64,000 nucleotides of DNA from Xenopus tropicalis (lineage: Eukaryota > Chordata > Amphibia > Anura > Pipidae), in contig NC_030677.2 of the NCBI RefSeq assembly GCF_000004195.4, forward strand, positions 199,022,743 through 199,086,742, read 5' to 3'. Every line of letters starts with the position of its first letter. Position 1 is the first letter of the stretch. The notes under the pieces were generated by a model. It made no database searches. It saw only the letters and a list, made by a program, of their open reading frames with translations, and had not been told where the DNA came from. Both the position numbers and the translations under genes were made by a program. This document shows positions 43,694-56,247 of the stretch, piece by piece.

Positions 43694-45153
43694 AAGTATA
43701 CAAGAGAAACAAAGCAATTGATAATGGTGCAACATGGGGTGTGTATAATTCACTAGCATAGAACTATCTCAGTAACCAACACAGTCCTCAAAAAAAATCT
43801 GCTTTTCAAAGCTTCAGATGGGTATTTTAATTTTATTTTACTGAAGCTCAAGTAATGCTTCTCATCAAAACAATTGATGCACAAAAACTAAAACAAAAAG
43901 TCCAAGGGTGCCCAATAGCTCTCATTAAGCAAGGAAGAGCCAACTGGTTGGCAAAAATGCCTGACACCTAGGCCAAACAGACTTCCTTCACTGCAGGGTT
44001 TTGGAAGACCACTTGTTTGGTGCAAAGGACCTCTTTTTCCCTTACCCAGAACCCAAATTAGCGGTAGGCAAACAGAAGTAGGAGCCATGCGTCCTCCCAA
44101 CATTGCACCCTAGGCTTGTGCCTCCCCCCAGTTTTGGCACTGTTCTAAATATATATTCAAATTAAAGGTATTTCTCTTTTGTTATTCTATTAAACGTCCT
44201 ACAATGTGAGTAGAACAAGCCTGCATATTTGTTTTGCCATTTAGGAGATAAATCCCTGGCCTAACAAAAACAGGGAACATAGTCACACACTGTACTGAGC
44301 AGAGGTCATCTCTTAGACTGGTGTTTAACAGATTAGCACAAGGGAGCACGGCGCAACTTTCTCTGTAGAATAAGTGAGGCCATCACAGTGCTGCCTTATT
44401 GTCCTTACTGTTTTTCTTGGAATTAAACTTATCCCTTTTTAACCACTCGACCAGTATAAGTGAGGAGCCAATCAGTCAGAATATACGGGAAGGCACAGCT
44501 GTGCCCTCAATGACTGCACCCAATGCCATGTAGAATCAGTGATTCATTTTTATGTGTCCAAATCTTTTGCTAAGGAGGATGGGAAAGTCTGTCTTGAACA
44601 CCTACTGCATTGCTGGTATTTGGAAACAAGGTCAATGTTGGGCAATCCACATGATGATGTTATATGGGCACCTGTTCTGTGATAATGCCCAAATCCCTAA
44701 AATGGAGAGAACAGCCAACCTTAACAAACCAAAAGGCCATATCAGAGAGAAACATTTTGCCCTTCATTACTCAGCTTGCAGGGAACTTTAAACAGATTAA
44801 AACCTCAATTTTACAAACCCTGCTTTTTTCCAGTATTTTACACCATATTTATGTGGTCCAACCAATATATAATGCATAATATATTTCCCAGATTTCAAAT
44901 TGTTCCAGATTTTACACCCTGTTATTCTGGTCCCCTATCAGCAGAGGTTGCCTTGATAGCCGAGGGGGACCCAGGTCCCATAGCTGCACTGTGGGGGGAA
45001 AAATGTGTCAAATTGCACCCAAAATGCAATTGCACTGCATTTGTAAATCAGCCCTATCCCCTGATCAGCATTAAATTTAGGCTTCTATTCAGTATTTCAC
45101 TAAATCTTATTTAATTATTAGCCTTTATTTAGTGCCAAATTCTGCACCCCTTG
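43694..45153. other. No gene recognised
   Basis: Short frames only, the largest 112 aa at 44776-45114 without known motifs. Confidence 0.4.
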
Positions 45154-45260
45154 GGGCAGATTTATCAAATACATAAAACTCTCCATAGGAATGAATAGAA
45201 CGTGGTTGAGTTTTTATGTATTAAGCTGTAACCTCACCTTCTTTTTATAAATCTGCCCCT
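45154..45260. mobile_element. Short palindromic MITE, about 107 bp
   Basis: GGGGCAGATTTATCAAATAC and TTTTTATAAATCTGCCCC are inverted ends. A small central loop holds AATAGAACGTGGTTGAG. It is non-coding. Confidence 0.65.
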
Positions 45261-47961
45261 TAGTTTTGGTTGGATTTGATGCAAGACTTTGATGTAGACT
45301 TCCTGGGGCCCAATTATTTTTAAAGCTTTGGCCCCACAGCCATCAACCCCTCCTCCAAAAGCTTAAGGGCAACTAGCTGGCAAATAAAGGTACAAAGTGT
45401 TGCTGTCGATATTATTCTGTTATCTTGTTCTACTGTCACTATCTTCCCCTACTATACTTGCCTGCCCCGCCCGTCCCATTTACAACTGCGGGGAGAGACC
45501 GCTCTAACAGCAACGCTCCCTCAATACAGTAGTACAGACATCTACACAATATCATCTAACCTTTTACCTTTGTCTAAAGTAAGCTCTGAGCTAAAAAGAT
45601 TAAGATTGTTTTACAGCACACGTGAGAAAAGTTAATAAAAGGACACGTTACAAAGGAGACTCGAGAAGAGCAAATCCTTGATGCTGTATGTAACATCTGG
45701 CCCAACCGGAAGAATATTAGATTTCTGCCAAAAGTGTTTCAGTATAGAAAGGAATTATTCACACTTATATTTTTAGTTCTAATAAATATGAGACCAATGT
45801 AATACAATGAGACAGGGTAGAACAGATCCATGCCTCACCTGAAAAAAAGACTTGCCTTGCCCAATTTGTCATGAAGCCATGAAGAATATGAGGAAATGAA
45901 AGAAATCTTCGGTTTTGTGCTGTGTTTGCAATAAACTTGCCTCTTGGCCTTCACTAAACAAACACTCTCCCACCAACCTGTACATGATTAAAGCCTTACA
46001 TGTGGGTCTTATTCAGGTGAAGGGACATTGTACTGTTGTGTAGGTTCTACATTATTTATGAGGCTAGTAGGGCTTCACTAGGTCCTACCATCCCTCTTGT
46101 AGTAGGGGGCATTATCACTCTACTTTTGGGTACTAAACCTAGAAGCAGCATGAATCTGCTTTCCAGTTGTGTGCTATCCCTGATCGTGCCATGCTTAAAA
46201 CATGTTTAATTCACACTAATTCATATTATTATTTATTCTAATGAGTCATCCCTATAAGGTGAAATGTTTTCATAATCTATAGAGGTTTATGGCAGAAAGA
46301 AACAAGTTGGTTCCTCTTGACTTTTAGTTTAATTAATTTGTGTCCCTTGTTCCACATTTTTCTATGTATTTATTACCCCTTCTATAAAGAACTCTTTGTT
46401 TATGTTCTCTTTTAGTTTTCCTCCTTCCATCTTCAGGCTGTGTCCCCTAGACTTAGCCATGTTTCAGTGGATAGAACCAGAGCATAAACATGGCGTTGGA
46501 AGGGAAGAATACGGGCAGAATACATATCTATTCTTGCCAGTGTCATACTGGGACACCAAGGACCCACCAGAGAACCTGATATCAATGATGTTCCAGCCAG
46601 AGCCCTTATGTTTGAGACTTTGTTCAGATGTAAGTGATTAATATAGCCTAAAAGGCACTGTTTTTTGCCCTCCAGATTCCAGTTCATTGAAGTCTATGAG
46701 AAACATTTCATCCATAGAAATATTACAGCAACTAGAGTTGCGGCTTCTAAAACGCCACATTTGGGGCTAATTCAGAGCATCTCTATCCCCGTGCTGTTTA
46801 TAGGTTAGATTATATGGTTGTTGAAGAATCTATAAGCTCTTACTCTCCCATTTGCACTGAGCAAATCCTTTCTGAGCAATGTCACCTGTAATTATCAGCC
46901 TCCTTGGAATCTTCTGCTTATCTGAGGCAATAAATTTGTCCTCACTCTTTCTCATACTCCTAAACTCTTTCCTGTCTTTCTTACTCCTGGGAATAAATAA
47001 AACACAAGTGAAGCCTAGAAAAAAGGTAAAGAAAGAGTAAATGCCCTGTGCTCCAGAAAGGGCAAGGGACCCACTGAGGTCAGAGCCTACCGGGACTTTT
47101 CCTGGTGTCCCAGCAGGCCAGTCCCACACTGATCCTTGCTGCAATACATGTGTGCATCTGACTATAAATAATAATAATTTAAATTAAATAATAACCAGTA
47201 ATTATCTTCCTCTGCTTTCCGGGATGCTTATGTTAATGAATATTGGTGTAGTCTGCCGTGGAAAGACAGAATAATGCAACCCTCAGCTGCTTTAATACTG
47301 TGATGAAACGGTTTCAATATTGCGATGAAATGAAGCAGATGTTTCCAATCTTTCTGGATTTGCTCTCAGTGTGTTGCTCTCGAGCTTTTCAGCAGGTCTG
47401 AGTTAAAGTGCTTGGATCCATCCAACTGTCTGCGCTTGTGGGAGAAGGCAAGAGTTCCATTCACTGACACATTGCACTCTGTAGGAAAGGTCAAGAGCAC
47501 AGCACTCGCTCAGGCAGTTCATTAAGAACAAAAATATAACCTTAAATAACACAAATACAATCATACATCATCAAGCTGAGATGATAATATTAAAAGTATT
47601 CTTTATACTGACAAGCGATTAAGGGTTAGATTTCCTTAGTCATAGATTTCTGTTTCCTCTGGAGATATTTACGGTATTGGCAAAGTGGACGAAAGATACC
47701 AAGGGGATCATGTTGCAACGCATTGCAAATCAGCTGATAAAAAAGGTTATACAAGGCCGTTTGCAAAAATTCTGGATAGAATCCACAGTGGCAGGGGAAA
47801 TGACTTAATGGGGAAATATGATGGAGCTTATCTTTCATTTATTTACCCCTTCAAGGGCCACTATACCCTTAGGGGGTCTAGTGGAATTTCGCTTTCTATA
47901 AGGGTATGTACTGGCATAGATTTAAGAAATATTTCTCTATGGGCTTTTGGAAACCCTAAGG
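45261..47961. other. No gene recognised
   Basis: Unique-looking sequence. Frames at 46396-46687 and 46830-47144 overlap repeats or lack recognisable domains. No RNA gene is seen. Confidence 0.4.
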
Positions 47962-48261
47962 CAGTGATCCCCAACCAGTTGCTCATCACCAGTTGCTCCC
48001 CAACCCCTTGGATGTTGCTCTCAGTGCCCCCAAACCAGGTAGTTATTTTTGAATTCCTGACTTGGGGGCAAGTTTTGGTTGAATAAAAACAAGATTTTCT
48101 ACCAAATAAAGCCCCCTATAAGCTGATAGGGTGCATAGAGGCCCCTAATAGCCAATCACAGTCCTTATTTGGCTCCTCCATGAACTTTTATGGTGCTTGT
48201 GTTGCTCTCCAAGTCTTTTTACATTTGACTGTGGCTCACGAGTAAGAAAGGTTGGGGATCA
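47962..48261. mobile_element. hAT-type MITE (CAGTGATCCCCAACC family), copy A
   Basis: The left end CAGTGATCCCCAACCAGTTG and the right end AAGGTTGGGGATCA are inverted. Flanking CTAAGG / TTAAGG is compatible with a decayed target duplication. The interior (CCCCAACCCCTTGGATGTTG, GTGGCTCACGAGTAAGAAAG) is shared with copies at 53193 and 54958. Confidence 0.7.
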
Positions 48262-49221
48262 TTAAGGAGCATTATTGTAGATACACAAGGCTTGCTTTGT
48301 CTAAAATCTATATTTATATATTCATTGAACATTTATGCTAAACACCAATTTCAATATAGGCAATATAGCTTGATGGTAGCTTGATGTACGGGTTATGAGA
48401 ATCTGTGGCCTTCTACAGCAGCTGTATTTCAGATATTTTAGATGTTGTAATACATCCTGATGGTCACCGGACTATATCACACATTGGCTTTGGGTCATTA
48501 ATCAGAGGAGGAAATAAGGAATAAGCAAGGTTGTAGCCACACCTCTGCAAGCTTCAGTTTTGGAACCTATCTTACCCATGAGCTAAACTTGAGGGTTTGG
48601 GTATAGATAACCACTAAAATATAGGAATGCAAATGTTACAACCAGGTAAGCAATACAAATTGGAAAGGTAAATGCATTTTTTACTTCAAAGGGGAGTTGA
48701 ACCCATACAGCCGTAAGCTGAGCTTAAGCTGACCCTTGCTATAAGTGAGAGGAGAAGAAGGCTTGTGTGAAGCAGGGTAAGTATTATATAAACCCTAAAA
48801 TTGTATATTTATTCTGTATATTTATTCTTGAAGTTAGTGAACAAGGAAAGTACTAGCTGTTCCACCCCAGTTTATTTTAAGCAAAACCACATAGCGATGC
48901 AAAAATAACAAACACAAAAAACAACAAAAGGCAAATTCATTTTAGCCCAGTGTAACATATTGTACCCGGAATAATTCGCCTTGGGCTCCACAGAAGCTCT
49001 TACTCTCTGAGCATAGATAATACATATTCAAGAGCTGTAAATGAGCGGCTGAAACAGTACAAGGCAATTATTCCATATGGCTGACATAATTGTACGAGAA
49101 AATAACACATTTAGTGGGCCTAAGAACTGTTCTTTAAGTTATCTGTGAAGAAGAACCTACAGTTCAGTTAATGTAAAGGTAACCTTGCATGAACTACACA
49201 AGAGGCTTTAGGCCCATAATT
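48262..49221. other. No gene recognised
   Basis: No coding or RNA feature and no clear repeat end is seen. Confidence 0.4.
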
Positions 49222-49622
49222 AGCGATGATCGAATCTGTCCCGTTTCGCGTTGCCGGAAAATCTGTGAAACGCGTTTGTCGCGCCACTTTTTTGTCGCCT
49301 GTGTCTTTTTTTTGTCATGCGTGCCTTTTTTTGCCACAGCCACACCCATTTTGACGTAAGAGCGCCTATATTGATGCGGACGAAAATTTTGTTGCGCCAC
49401 TTTTTTTTCGTCCGTGTCTTTTTTTTTCACGTGTGCCTTTTTTTGCCACAACCACACCCATTTTGACGTAAGCGTTTATTTTGATGCGGACGCAACTTTT
49501 TTTTGAAGCGCGACAAATTTTCCTGGGGTGAATTTTTGCGGAAGTTTCGCAAAACAATTCACCAATGGCGAAATGCAGAAATTCGCTGCAGATCCATCTC
49601 TGTAAAAATTCGCTCATCACTA
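49222..49622. mobile_element. Inverted-repeat MITE (AGTGATGAGCGAATC family) with an internal duplication of about 120 bp
   Basis: The left end AGCGATGATCGAATCTGTCC and the right end ATTCGCTCATCACTA match those of 5733-6037. Inside, a block containing CACACCCATTTTGACGTAAG and TTGATGCGGACG occurs twice (about 49345-49380 and 49457-49493), so this copy carries a two-fold internal repeat. Confidence 0.7.
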
Positions 49623-49791
49623 TACATACAAAATAGTTTAAGCATTTCGGGTAAGTTAGTCTCCCACAGTAGCCAAGATTTAAACACAGGCATCTTATCT
49701 CCCCTTGGGCCGTGGCCCTAAACCCAATTTAAAAAAAATATTTGTCATAGCTATTAAAGGAGCAGTATGTCGCCTTATACTCTAGGGGGCA

Positions 49792-50311
49792 CATTTACTA
49801 AGACACGAATCTGAACCGAATTGGAAAAATTCAGATTTGAAAACGAACATTTTGCGACTTTTTCGTATTTTTTGCGATTTTTTTCGGCGTCTTTTCGGAA
49901 ATTGTCGCGACTTTTTCGTTACCAATACGATTTGCGCGAAAAAACGCGAGTTTTTCGTAGCCATTCCGAAAGTTGCGCAAAATCTGCCGATTTTTTTGTA
50001 GCGTTAAAACTTGCGCGAAAAGTTGCGCCTTTTTCGTAGCGTTAAAACTTAAAAGGTGCGACGTTTCACGCAAGTTTTAACGCTACGAAAAAATTGCAAC
50101 TTTATGCGCAAGTTTTAACGCTACGAAAAATCGCCAGATTTTGTGCAACTTTCGGAATGGCTACGAAAAACTCGCGTTTTTTCGCACAAATCGTATTAGT
50201 AACGAAAAAGTCGCGACATTTTTCCGAAAAAATCGCAAAATACCGTTCATTACGAAAAAAACGAAATCGGACGCATTCGGCCTGTTCGTGGGTTAGTAAA
50301 TGTGCCCCTAG
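49792..50311. mobile_element. Long foldback element, about 520 bp
   Basis: CTAGGGGGCACATTTACTAA at the left is mirrored by TTAGTAAATGTGCCCCTAG at the right. The arms stay complementary almost to the centre: CGAGTTTTTCGTAGCCATTC (49949) pairs with GAATGGCTACGAAAAACTCG (50155), and AAGTTTTAACGCTACGAAAA occurs near the middle facing its complement. It is very rich in TTTTTCG / CGAAAAA. There is no ORF of its own. Confidence 0.8.
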
Positions 50312-51766
50312 GAGTGCATGGATAATCCCCCAGCATAATAGACTCTTCCTAACAGAAAAAGACACAACAATGGATTCAGTTGTGTACTAGTAGACTATTT
50401 ATCTACCTCGCAAGGACCAAACATGGAGTAGCTTCAGCTTCCCTTTTTACCTTAAGAAAAAACACAGATTTTGCCTGATTAAAAAAAGCAAAAAGTATGT
50501 TTAGCATGAGTCCTATTCATTGTACTTATATTAAATAAGTGGGTATATTTGTCCCTTTAAAATGCTGCAAGCAAGTTGTTCATGTTGCCTGTTAGTCCTG
50601 AAGTCTCAAAGTTACTCCTAGTTAAATTCCCACAATGACGTATGCCATGCAAAATGCATATGAAGATCTCAGGTAGCATAAGACCATGAAAATACCATTG
50701 AGGACACCCACAGCCTCCCTCCGCACAGCCCTGCTTTATTTTCATCAGTGACCAATCATAAAGGAGACATCTCAAGGCTAAATATAGGGCTTATCAAGGA
50801 AATATTGTTGCGCAGAGAATGAAGAATAGTGAACACTAAGGGGATAATGTTATAACAGGTGCAAAGAATAAGTCTTTAAAACATATTTAGGGCACCAATA
50901 TGCTACTTTTTTATCTAAAGAGAATTAAAAATATAGAAAACCTCTGCACCTGGAATAGCACTCCTGTGACAAACACCTTCCAGGACCTAAAATATACATT
51001 AAGCTGTCATGTTAATGCAGAGTGGTAAAAATGTATGCACTAGCAGAGAATGAATAACTGATAAAGTATGGGGCCCGGGAATGTGCGTTGATCACTCTTT
51101 ATTCATGCAACAAATCTAATCAGTAGCAAATTCTAATCTAATGACCCCCTTGTATTTTTCAATTTTAGCAAAGTTGTATAGGTGTCTGTAGCTATACCAA
51201 ACCCACTAAATAGGTGGAAACACTGAAGTCTGGAGCTTAAAATAAGGGGAAAGGCTTCCAATGCTCTACGTGAGTGCTGTACTTATTATTGCTGATACTG
51301 TTGCATAGTAATGTATAGCCAAAGATCCAGGGAACTGGAAGTGCCACCGGAGAGCGGAAGATAAGGAGTGCAGTTGAGAACTGCTGATACCACCAAACCC
51401 ACCCTATTTGTGGTCTTATGGCTTTAAAAACAACTGTTGCTCTCCTACAGGGGAATATCAGCCTGAAAGCCCAATAATTGGCCAGGCACGTAAGCCCCAT
51501 ACTTTTAGGCTTTTATAGGTCTTTTATCTAATCATATTTTTTACTATCTAATATGACTAATAAAATAATAATTAGGACTACCATAAGAGGTTTACCTTGA
51601 CATGGGTATAGTGGCTTGGCAATTTTATCAACATTAACTTCTGATTAAAAACTGCTTTTTTGTACAAACTGGTGAAACATGGGGCAAATGAATGTGTATT
51701 AATCCCTCCTTTTAGGGTCTGCTCGCAGCAATTTTGGTCAAATAAGTAGCACTTCCACATCGCTAC
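50312..51766. other. No gene recognised
   Basis: No domain-bearing ORF, RNA gene or repeat terminus was found. Confidence 0.4.
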
Positions 51767-51771
51767 GATGC

Positions 51772-52400
51772 TGTCAGGATCAGCGGGATTCGAACACCAC
51801 TTGGGGTGTTCCTGGCGGCATGCATTTGCCTCTGTAGCCACTGGAGGCATTTCGGTCTGTCTTTTTCTGCTCTTGTCTCCTACTTTCTGTCTGCTCCCTT
51901 TCCTCCGCCCACCTCATTAACCTCATGTGTTTCCCATCATCTAATCTTCTCCCTTTATAAGCCTTTCCCTGACCATTGCCCCTTGCTTGGTCATTAATTG
52001 TCTTTCGTGACCCTGCCGTCCTGTTCCTGTGTCTGTGTCCTTGTTCTCGCTGGTTCCAAGCTCCAGTTCCGTGTCCTGATCCTGCCTTCTGCCTTGTTCC
52101 TGAGCCCTTCCTAGTTCTACCTTGATTTCCCGGTTTTGACCTTGGCCTGCCCTGACTACGTTTGACTGCCGCTTGCCCTGACCTTTTGCCTGCTTTTGGA
52201 TTCTGCCTCTGCCTGCCGTTCTACATTCAGTTTGTATGTTCATTGTATGTTCGGTTACATCACTAGTTTATTAAAGTTCTTCACCTTCAACATGGCCTCT
52301 GGCACCAGTTCTGTGACTTATGGTTACACTCCGGGTTACCCAGTCTTCAGGCTCCCACCTTCCTGGTACTCCACAGCGTCTCCACAGGGAGACCGTGACA
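51772..52400 (+). mobile_element. Solo LTR, 629 bp, with 5-bp target duplication
   Basis: It starts TGTCAGGATCAGCGGGATTC and ends GGGAGACCGTGACA, so the ends are TGTCA/TGACA inverted. GATGC is present at both flanks (51767-51771 and 52401-52405). A TATA-like TTTATAAG lies near 51954 and TTATTAAAG near 52270, which may be the promoter and polyadenylation signal on the + strand. No internal gag/pol sequence exists, so recombination between two LTRs is the likely origin. A 5-bp duplication fits Ty3/gypsy-like or retrovirus-like elements. The family is not identified. Apparent ORFs inside are incidental. Confidence 0.75.
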
Positions 52401-52405
52401 GATGC

Positions 52406-52802
52406 TTGTTTATATTTACAGCTGGGTATTCCTGTTTTAGCTGGGCTTTATTTCTTCTGTTATGTACAATTACTGAACAAGAAGGATGCTCTCATCCTTT
52501 GAAGTGAAATAATGTGGTCCTTTTTTATTTCTTTAAGTGCTACCAAATGTAGAATCTAAGGTGCACCTATAAAAGACCATATTACCAGTGCCATAGCTTC
52601 TATATCTCTTAGTCAGCTCTTGGATCTATGTATGGATCTTGTATATTAGATACAGGACATATCAAAGGAGTCGACTATGGCACACAAAGGGCTAAATGTG
52701 AAATAAACTCTTCAGTTATATTAAATATCATCACTCACAAAATGGCCTCCACCCCCCAGACATCACTCCAGACATAAACTACAGTGGCTGTAAAGAAAGT
52801 TG

Positions 52803-52840
<38 letters not shown>

Positions 52841-53192
52841 ACATTTCATTCATGGGCTGCATGTACCTACATAGAAATTATAATTATGGAGTGCAGTTTT
52901 GGCCTCCTATACACAAAAATAGTTACAGAAGAAGCCCCCAAGCTAGTTTAAGGCACAAAACTGTTAAGGCACAGGGCTGTGCTCTACACACCCTCAAACT
53001 ATGGGTTAGATTTTATATATCATGGTTTATTGGGTGATAACTCCATTAAGTCAATGGAAAGACATAATATTAAATTAGGAGGTAATCAAAATGAATCCAG
53101 CGCCATGTTGATTAATTTAAGGAATGGATGATCCAACTTACAAAGGCTTGGCAAACTGAGGTTGTTCTCAGATGAGAAGAGTTGTTTTAAAG
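52406..53192. other. No gene; (AT)n microsatellite at 52804-52835
   Basis: A pure alternating AT run of about 30 bases. A short 61-aa frame at 52852 may be repeat text (TTACAGAAGAAGCCCCCAAG) and has no domain. Confidence 0.5.
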
Positions 53193-53501
53193 CAGTGATC
53201 CCCGACCAGCGGCTCAGGGGCAACATGTTGCTCCCCAACCCCTTGGATGTTGCTCCCAGTGGCCTCAAAGCAGGGGCTTATTTTCGAATTTCTGGCTTGG
53301 AGAAGTTTTGGTTGCATAAAAACCATGTGTACTGCCAAACAGAGCCTCCTGTAGGCTGCCAGTCAACATAAGGGCTACCAATAGCCAATCACAGCCCAAA
53401 TGTGGCACCCCAGGAATTTTTTGCTTGCTTGTGTTGCTCTCAAACTTTTTTTATATTTAAATATGACTCACGGATAAAAAGAAGTTTGTGAATCCCTGCT
53501 G
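53193..53501. mobile_element. hAT-type MITE (CAGTGATCCCC family), copy B
   Basis: The left end CAGTGATCCCCGACCAGCGG and the right end GTGAATCCCTGCTG bracket the same interior as copies A and C. TAAAG at both flanks is what remains of a target duplication. It is more diverged than copy C. Confidence 0.65.
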
Positions 53502-54957
53502 TAAAGGCACAAGGATTACCATATCCCCCCCCCCCCCCTTAGGACAGTGCAAATTACACATGAAGACACTTCGTAACGCAGCATTTCAGAAGTGATTTAA
53601 AATGTTTTTGTCTGTAAGACACCAAAGCTGATTTTGTAAGTAAATGTTATTTTGGATGACCTATTTACATGTCAAGCCTTTGTTATTTGCTATTGTAATG
53701 GATAAAAAAATAGGCAGCCAATAAGCAATTACTGTAGATTTCAGTGATCAGCATACTGAATACACACATCTGATAGGTTGATATAGTATGTGCTAATTAA
53801 TGAGGGCAACATTGCCTTCTATTACTGCATAATCTCCTTGGGGCCCAAGTCAATTTAGCAAAAATTTTAAAGGGGATATTAGCAGAATATCTTGCTTTTG
53901 GAGACATATATTTCAGAGTAGTGTGTCTCACCACTTAATAAACACAAGACCAAATCCCCCCAGATTTCCCATGTAATCCAGGATAACTGACATGTCTTTA
54001 CTCTCAGCTGGACAAATTTGCCTAATCTTCCAATGTGACAGCTACAGAAAACGATGCAAACTGTTCAGGCAATTCCTTACCAGCCCCCCTTCTGCTCGCA
54101 CAACAATATGAGCCAATGTGTCAAGTTCCGTACACAACAGCAGACAAAATTTTGGGTCTCAAAGACCCAACTATCCCTTACATCAGAGATGACTGATAGA
54201 AACAGCTGGCAATGTTTATGTGCTTGTAAGTCACACCTTATTAGTATTATAACCCAAGGAACCTTTAGCTTTAGTAAAGATACACCTCCAAGTAACCTAC
54301 GGCTGCAGGGAGATCCTGGAGACATCAGGGGCTACTGCAAGTTGTAGATAGAGAGATAATATTACTAGACAAAGGCCTTTCTTCGACAGAATAACATTCC
54401 CATCAGACACCTGCATCACAAGCCTTTCCATCACTGATCCCAACACTACAGCTATCCAGCAAGACCACAGGTAAGGCAACATGGCCACCTCAGGGCTTGG
54501 GCCCCATGTACGCCCATACTTCTGCTGTTGTACCCCTACACCTTTTAAGCCATTTATACTATTTATAGCAAAGTAAATTTCCTTATGCTTTCCAAGAATA
54601 AATCAAGAGGGCTCCTATGGGAGAGCTACATGTGGATCTCTTGGTTTATCTATGGTTACATTGATATTATAATGGAGTGCCATCAAGTTGATATTGACTA
54701 GTGGCAGCCATATAGGTAATGTTTATACAGAATTTCCTGTCTCCTGTTTAGGTCTTCAGACTCCTACATGGTATGTTTATAGTTGTGAATCCATCCATCT
54801 TGTTGCTGGTTGTCTTCTCCCTTTAGTTTCCAATGATTTGGGTCTCCCACAATAGGCTCTTAGCTTAGGTAGCTTTATAGTAGTTTATGTTCAAAAACAG
54901 GCATATTCATCAGGTTCAACCTTTTAAATTAACCTTCTCCTAATACAGTATCTAGTG
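53502..54957. other. No gene; C-homopolymer at about 53526-53539
   Basis: No coding exon is seen. Two opposite-strand frames at 54054-54347 mirror each other and have no recognised features. Confidence 0.4.
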
Positions 54958-55264
54958 CAGTGATCCCCAACCAGTGGCCCACAAGCAACATGTTGCTCCC
55001 CAACCCCTTGGATGTTGCTCTCAGTGTCCCCTAAACTGGTGCTTATTTCTGAATTCCTGGCTTGGAGGCAAGTTTTGGTTGCATAAAAACAAGATGTTCT
55101 ACCCATCAAAGCCTCCTGTAGGCTGACAGTCTACACAGAGGCTACAAAATAGCCAATCAAAGCCCATTGTGCTTCCCTCATAACATTTTATGATGCTTGT
55201 GTTGCTCCCTTAGACTTTTTGCATTTGACTGTGGCTCACAAGTAAGAAAGGCTGGGGATCCCTT
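54958..55264. mobile_element. hAT-type MITE (CAGTGATCCCC family), copy C, with 8-bp target duplication
   Basis: It begins CAGTGATCCCCAACCAGTGG and ends GGCTGGGGATCCCTT. ATCTAGTG flanks it at 54950-54957 and 55265-55272. The clean 8-bp duplication makes this the youngest of the three copies and places the family with hAT elements. Confidence 0.8.
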
Positions 55265-55932
55265 ATCTAGTGTATCCAGAGCAATGCAAGGAAACATCTG
55301 TAGCTGTATCCAATGTTTCAGAAAGGATGGGGGAATAGAAACTGAAGTCCCTGCTTCCATATTGCAGGAGTATTAAGACCAGAAATCTTGTGTTTTCTCA
55401 CTAACAAGACATTCAATCCTGTCTTAAAACTAAAGGGGAGAAGCAGTTGCAAGAAGGATCACCCCAAGTGAGCACTTAGATTAGTCCTGATCATGGCATG
55501 GAATTAATAACAGGCAGAGGGGGGAGAATAATAATCACACAGCATGGCAGGAGTACTTATTTATTATACATATTTATTAGCACATTACAGGTACTGTTTA
55601 TTATACCTGCTAAGTTCTAAATTACATTGACAGGCATTGCAGTATTTATATCAGGATCCAATAAACCTTTGCCTTCAAGCTCACAACCCCAATGCTGGAA
55701 GCTGGCAACACCGACCGCTCAACCATCTGATGGCACTTTAGGCTTTTGTACATTCTAGTGCCTCTCAGCTGCTCAGTTGCCTATATACAAATGGTGAGGG
55801 GGGTGTAAAAAGATTTGGGAATGCAGGTCATTGGCAATGTGGACACAGTTCAATCTGTTGGCATTTATTGTTCAGTGTTTAACTGCCACTATATATTTGT
55901 TTGCACTTACTCTTTTTGTGTAAGAAAAGATT
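55265..55932. other. No gene recognised
   Basis: No features beyond short AT-rich runs. Confidence 0.4.
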
Positions 55933-56247
55933 AAAGGGGTACTCCACCCAAACATAACTAAAGCTTACTGAAAAGTAAAGATCATTTCTTGCAACTTTGC
56001 AATATACATCAGCGCTCGCCGAAAATTCCGCCCTACGCCTCCTACTTGTGCCTGCAGTGGAATGAATGGAATACGCTCAGGTGCAGGCACATGTAGCCGA
56101 AATATGCATAAAAACGCAAGACTTTGCATTCTCTCACATTTTTATGTGTATTTCGGCTACATGTGCCTGCACCCGAGCGTATTCCATTCATTCCACTGCA
56201 GGCACAAGTATGAGGCATAGGGCGGTATTTTCGGCAAGCGCTTTTCC
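55933..56247. mobile_element. MITE start (TTAAAGGGGTACTCCACCC) followed by a separate foldback element
   Basis: TTAAAGGGGTACTCCACCCA at 55933 is the left end of a common TTAA MITE. About 80 bp in, a strong palindrome begins: GCGCTCGCCGAAAATTCCGC at about 56013 is mirrored by GCGGTATTTTCGGCAAGCGC at about 56222-56241, with arms GTGCCTGCAGTGGAATGAAT / ATTCATTCCACTGCAGGCAC. The foldback probably inserted into the older MITE, whose right end is not seen. Confidence 0.65.

Noticed and set aside
44776..45114. A 112-aa + strand frame as a host exon
   Set aside because: No splice-site context, conserved domain or codon-like pattern, and it overlaps another frame of similar quality.
51806..52507. Coding frames within the solo LTR region
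   Set aside because: They lie inside an LTR bounded by a target duplication. Pyrimidine-rich composition explains the open frames.
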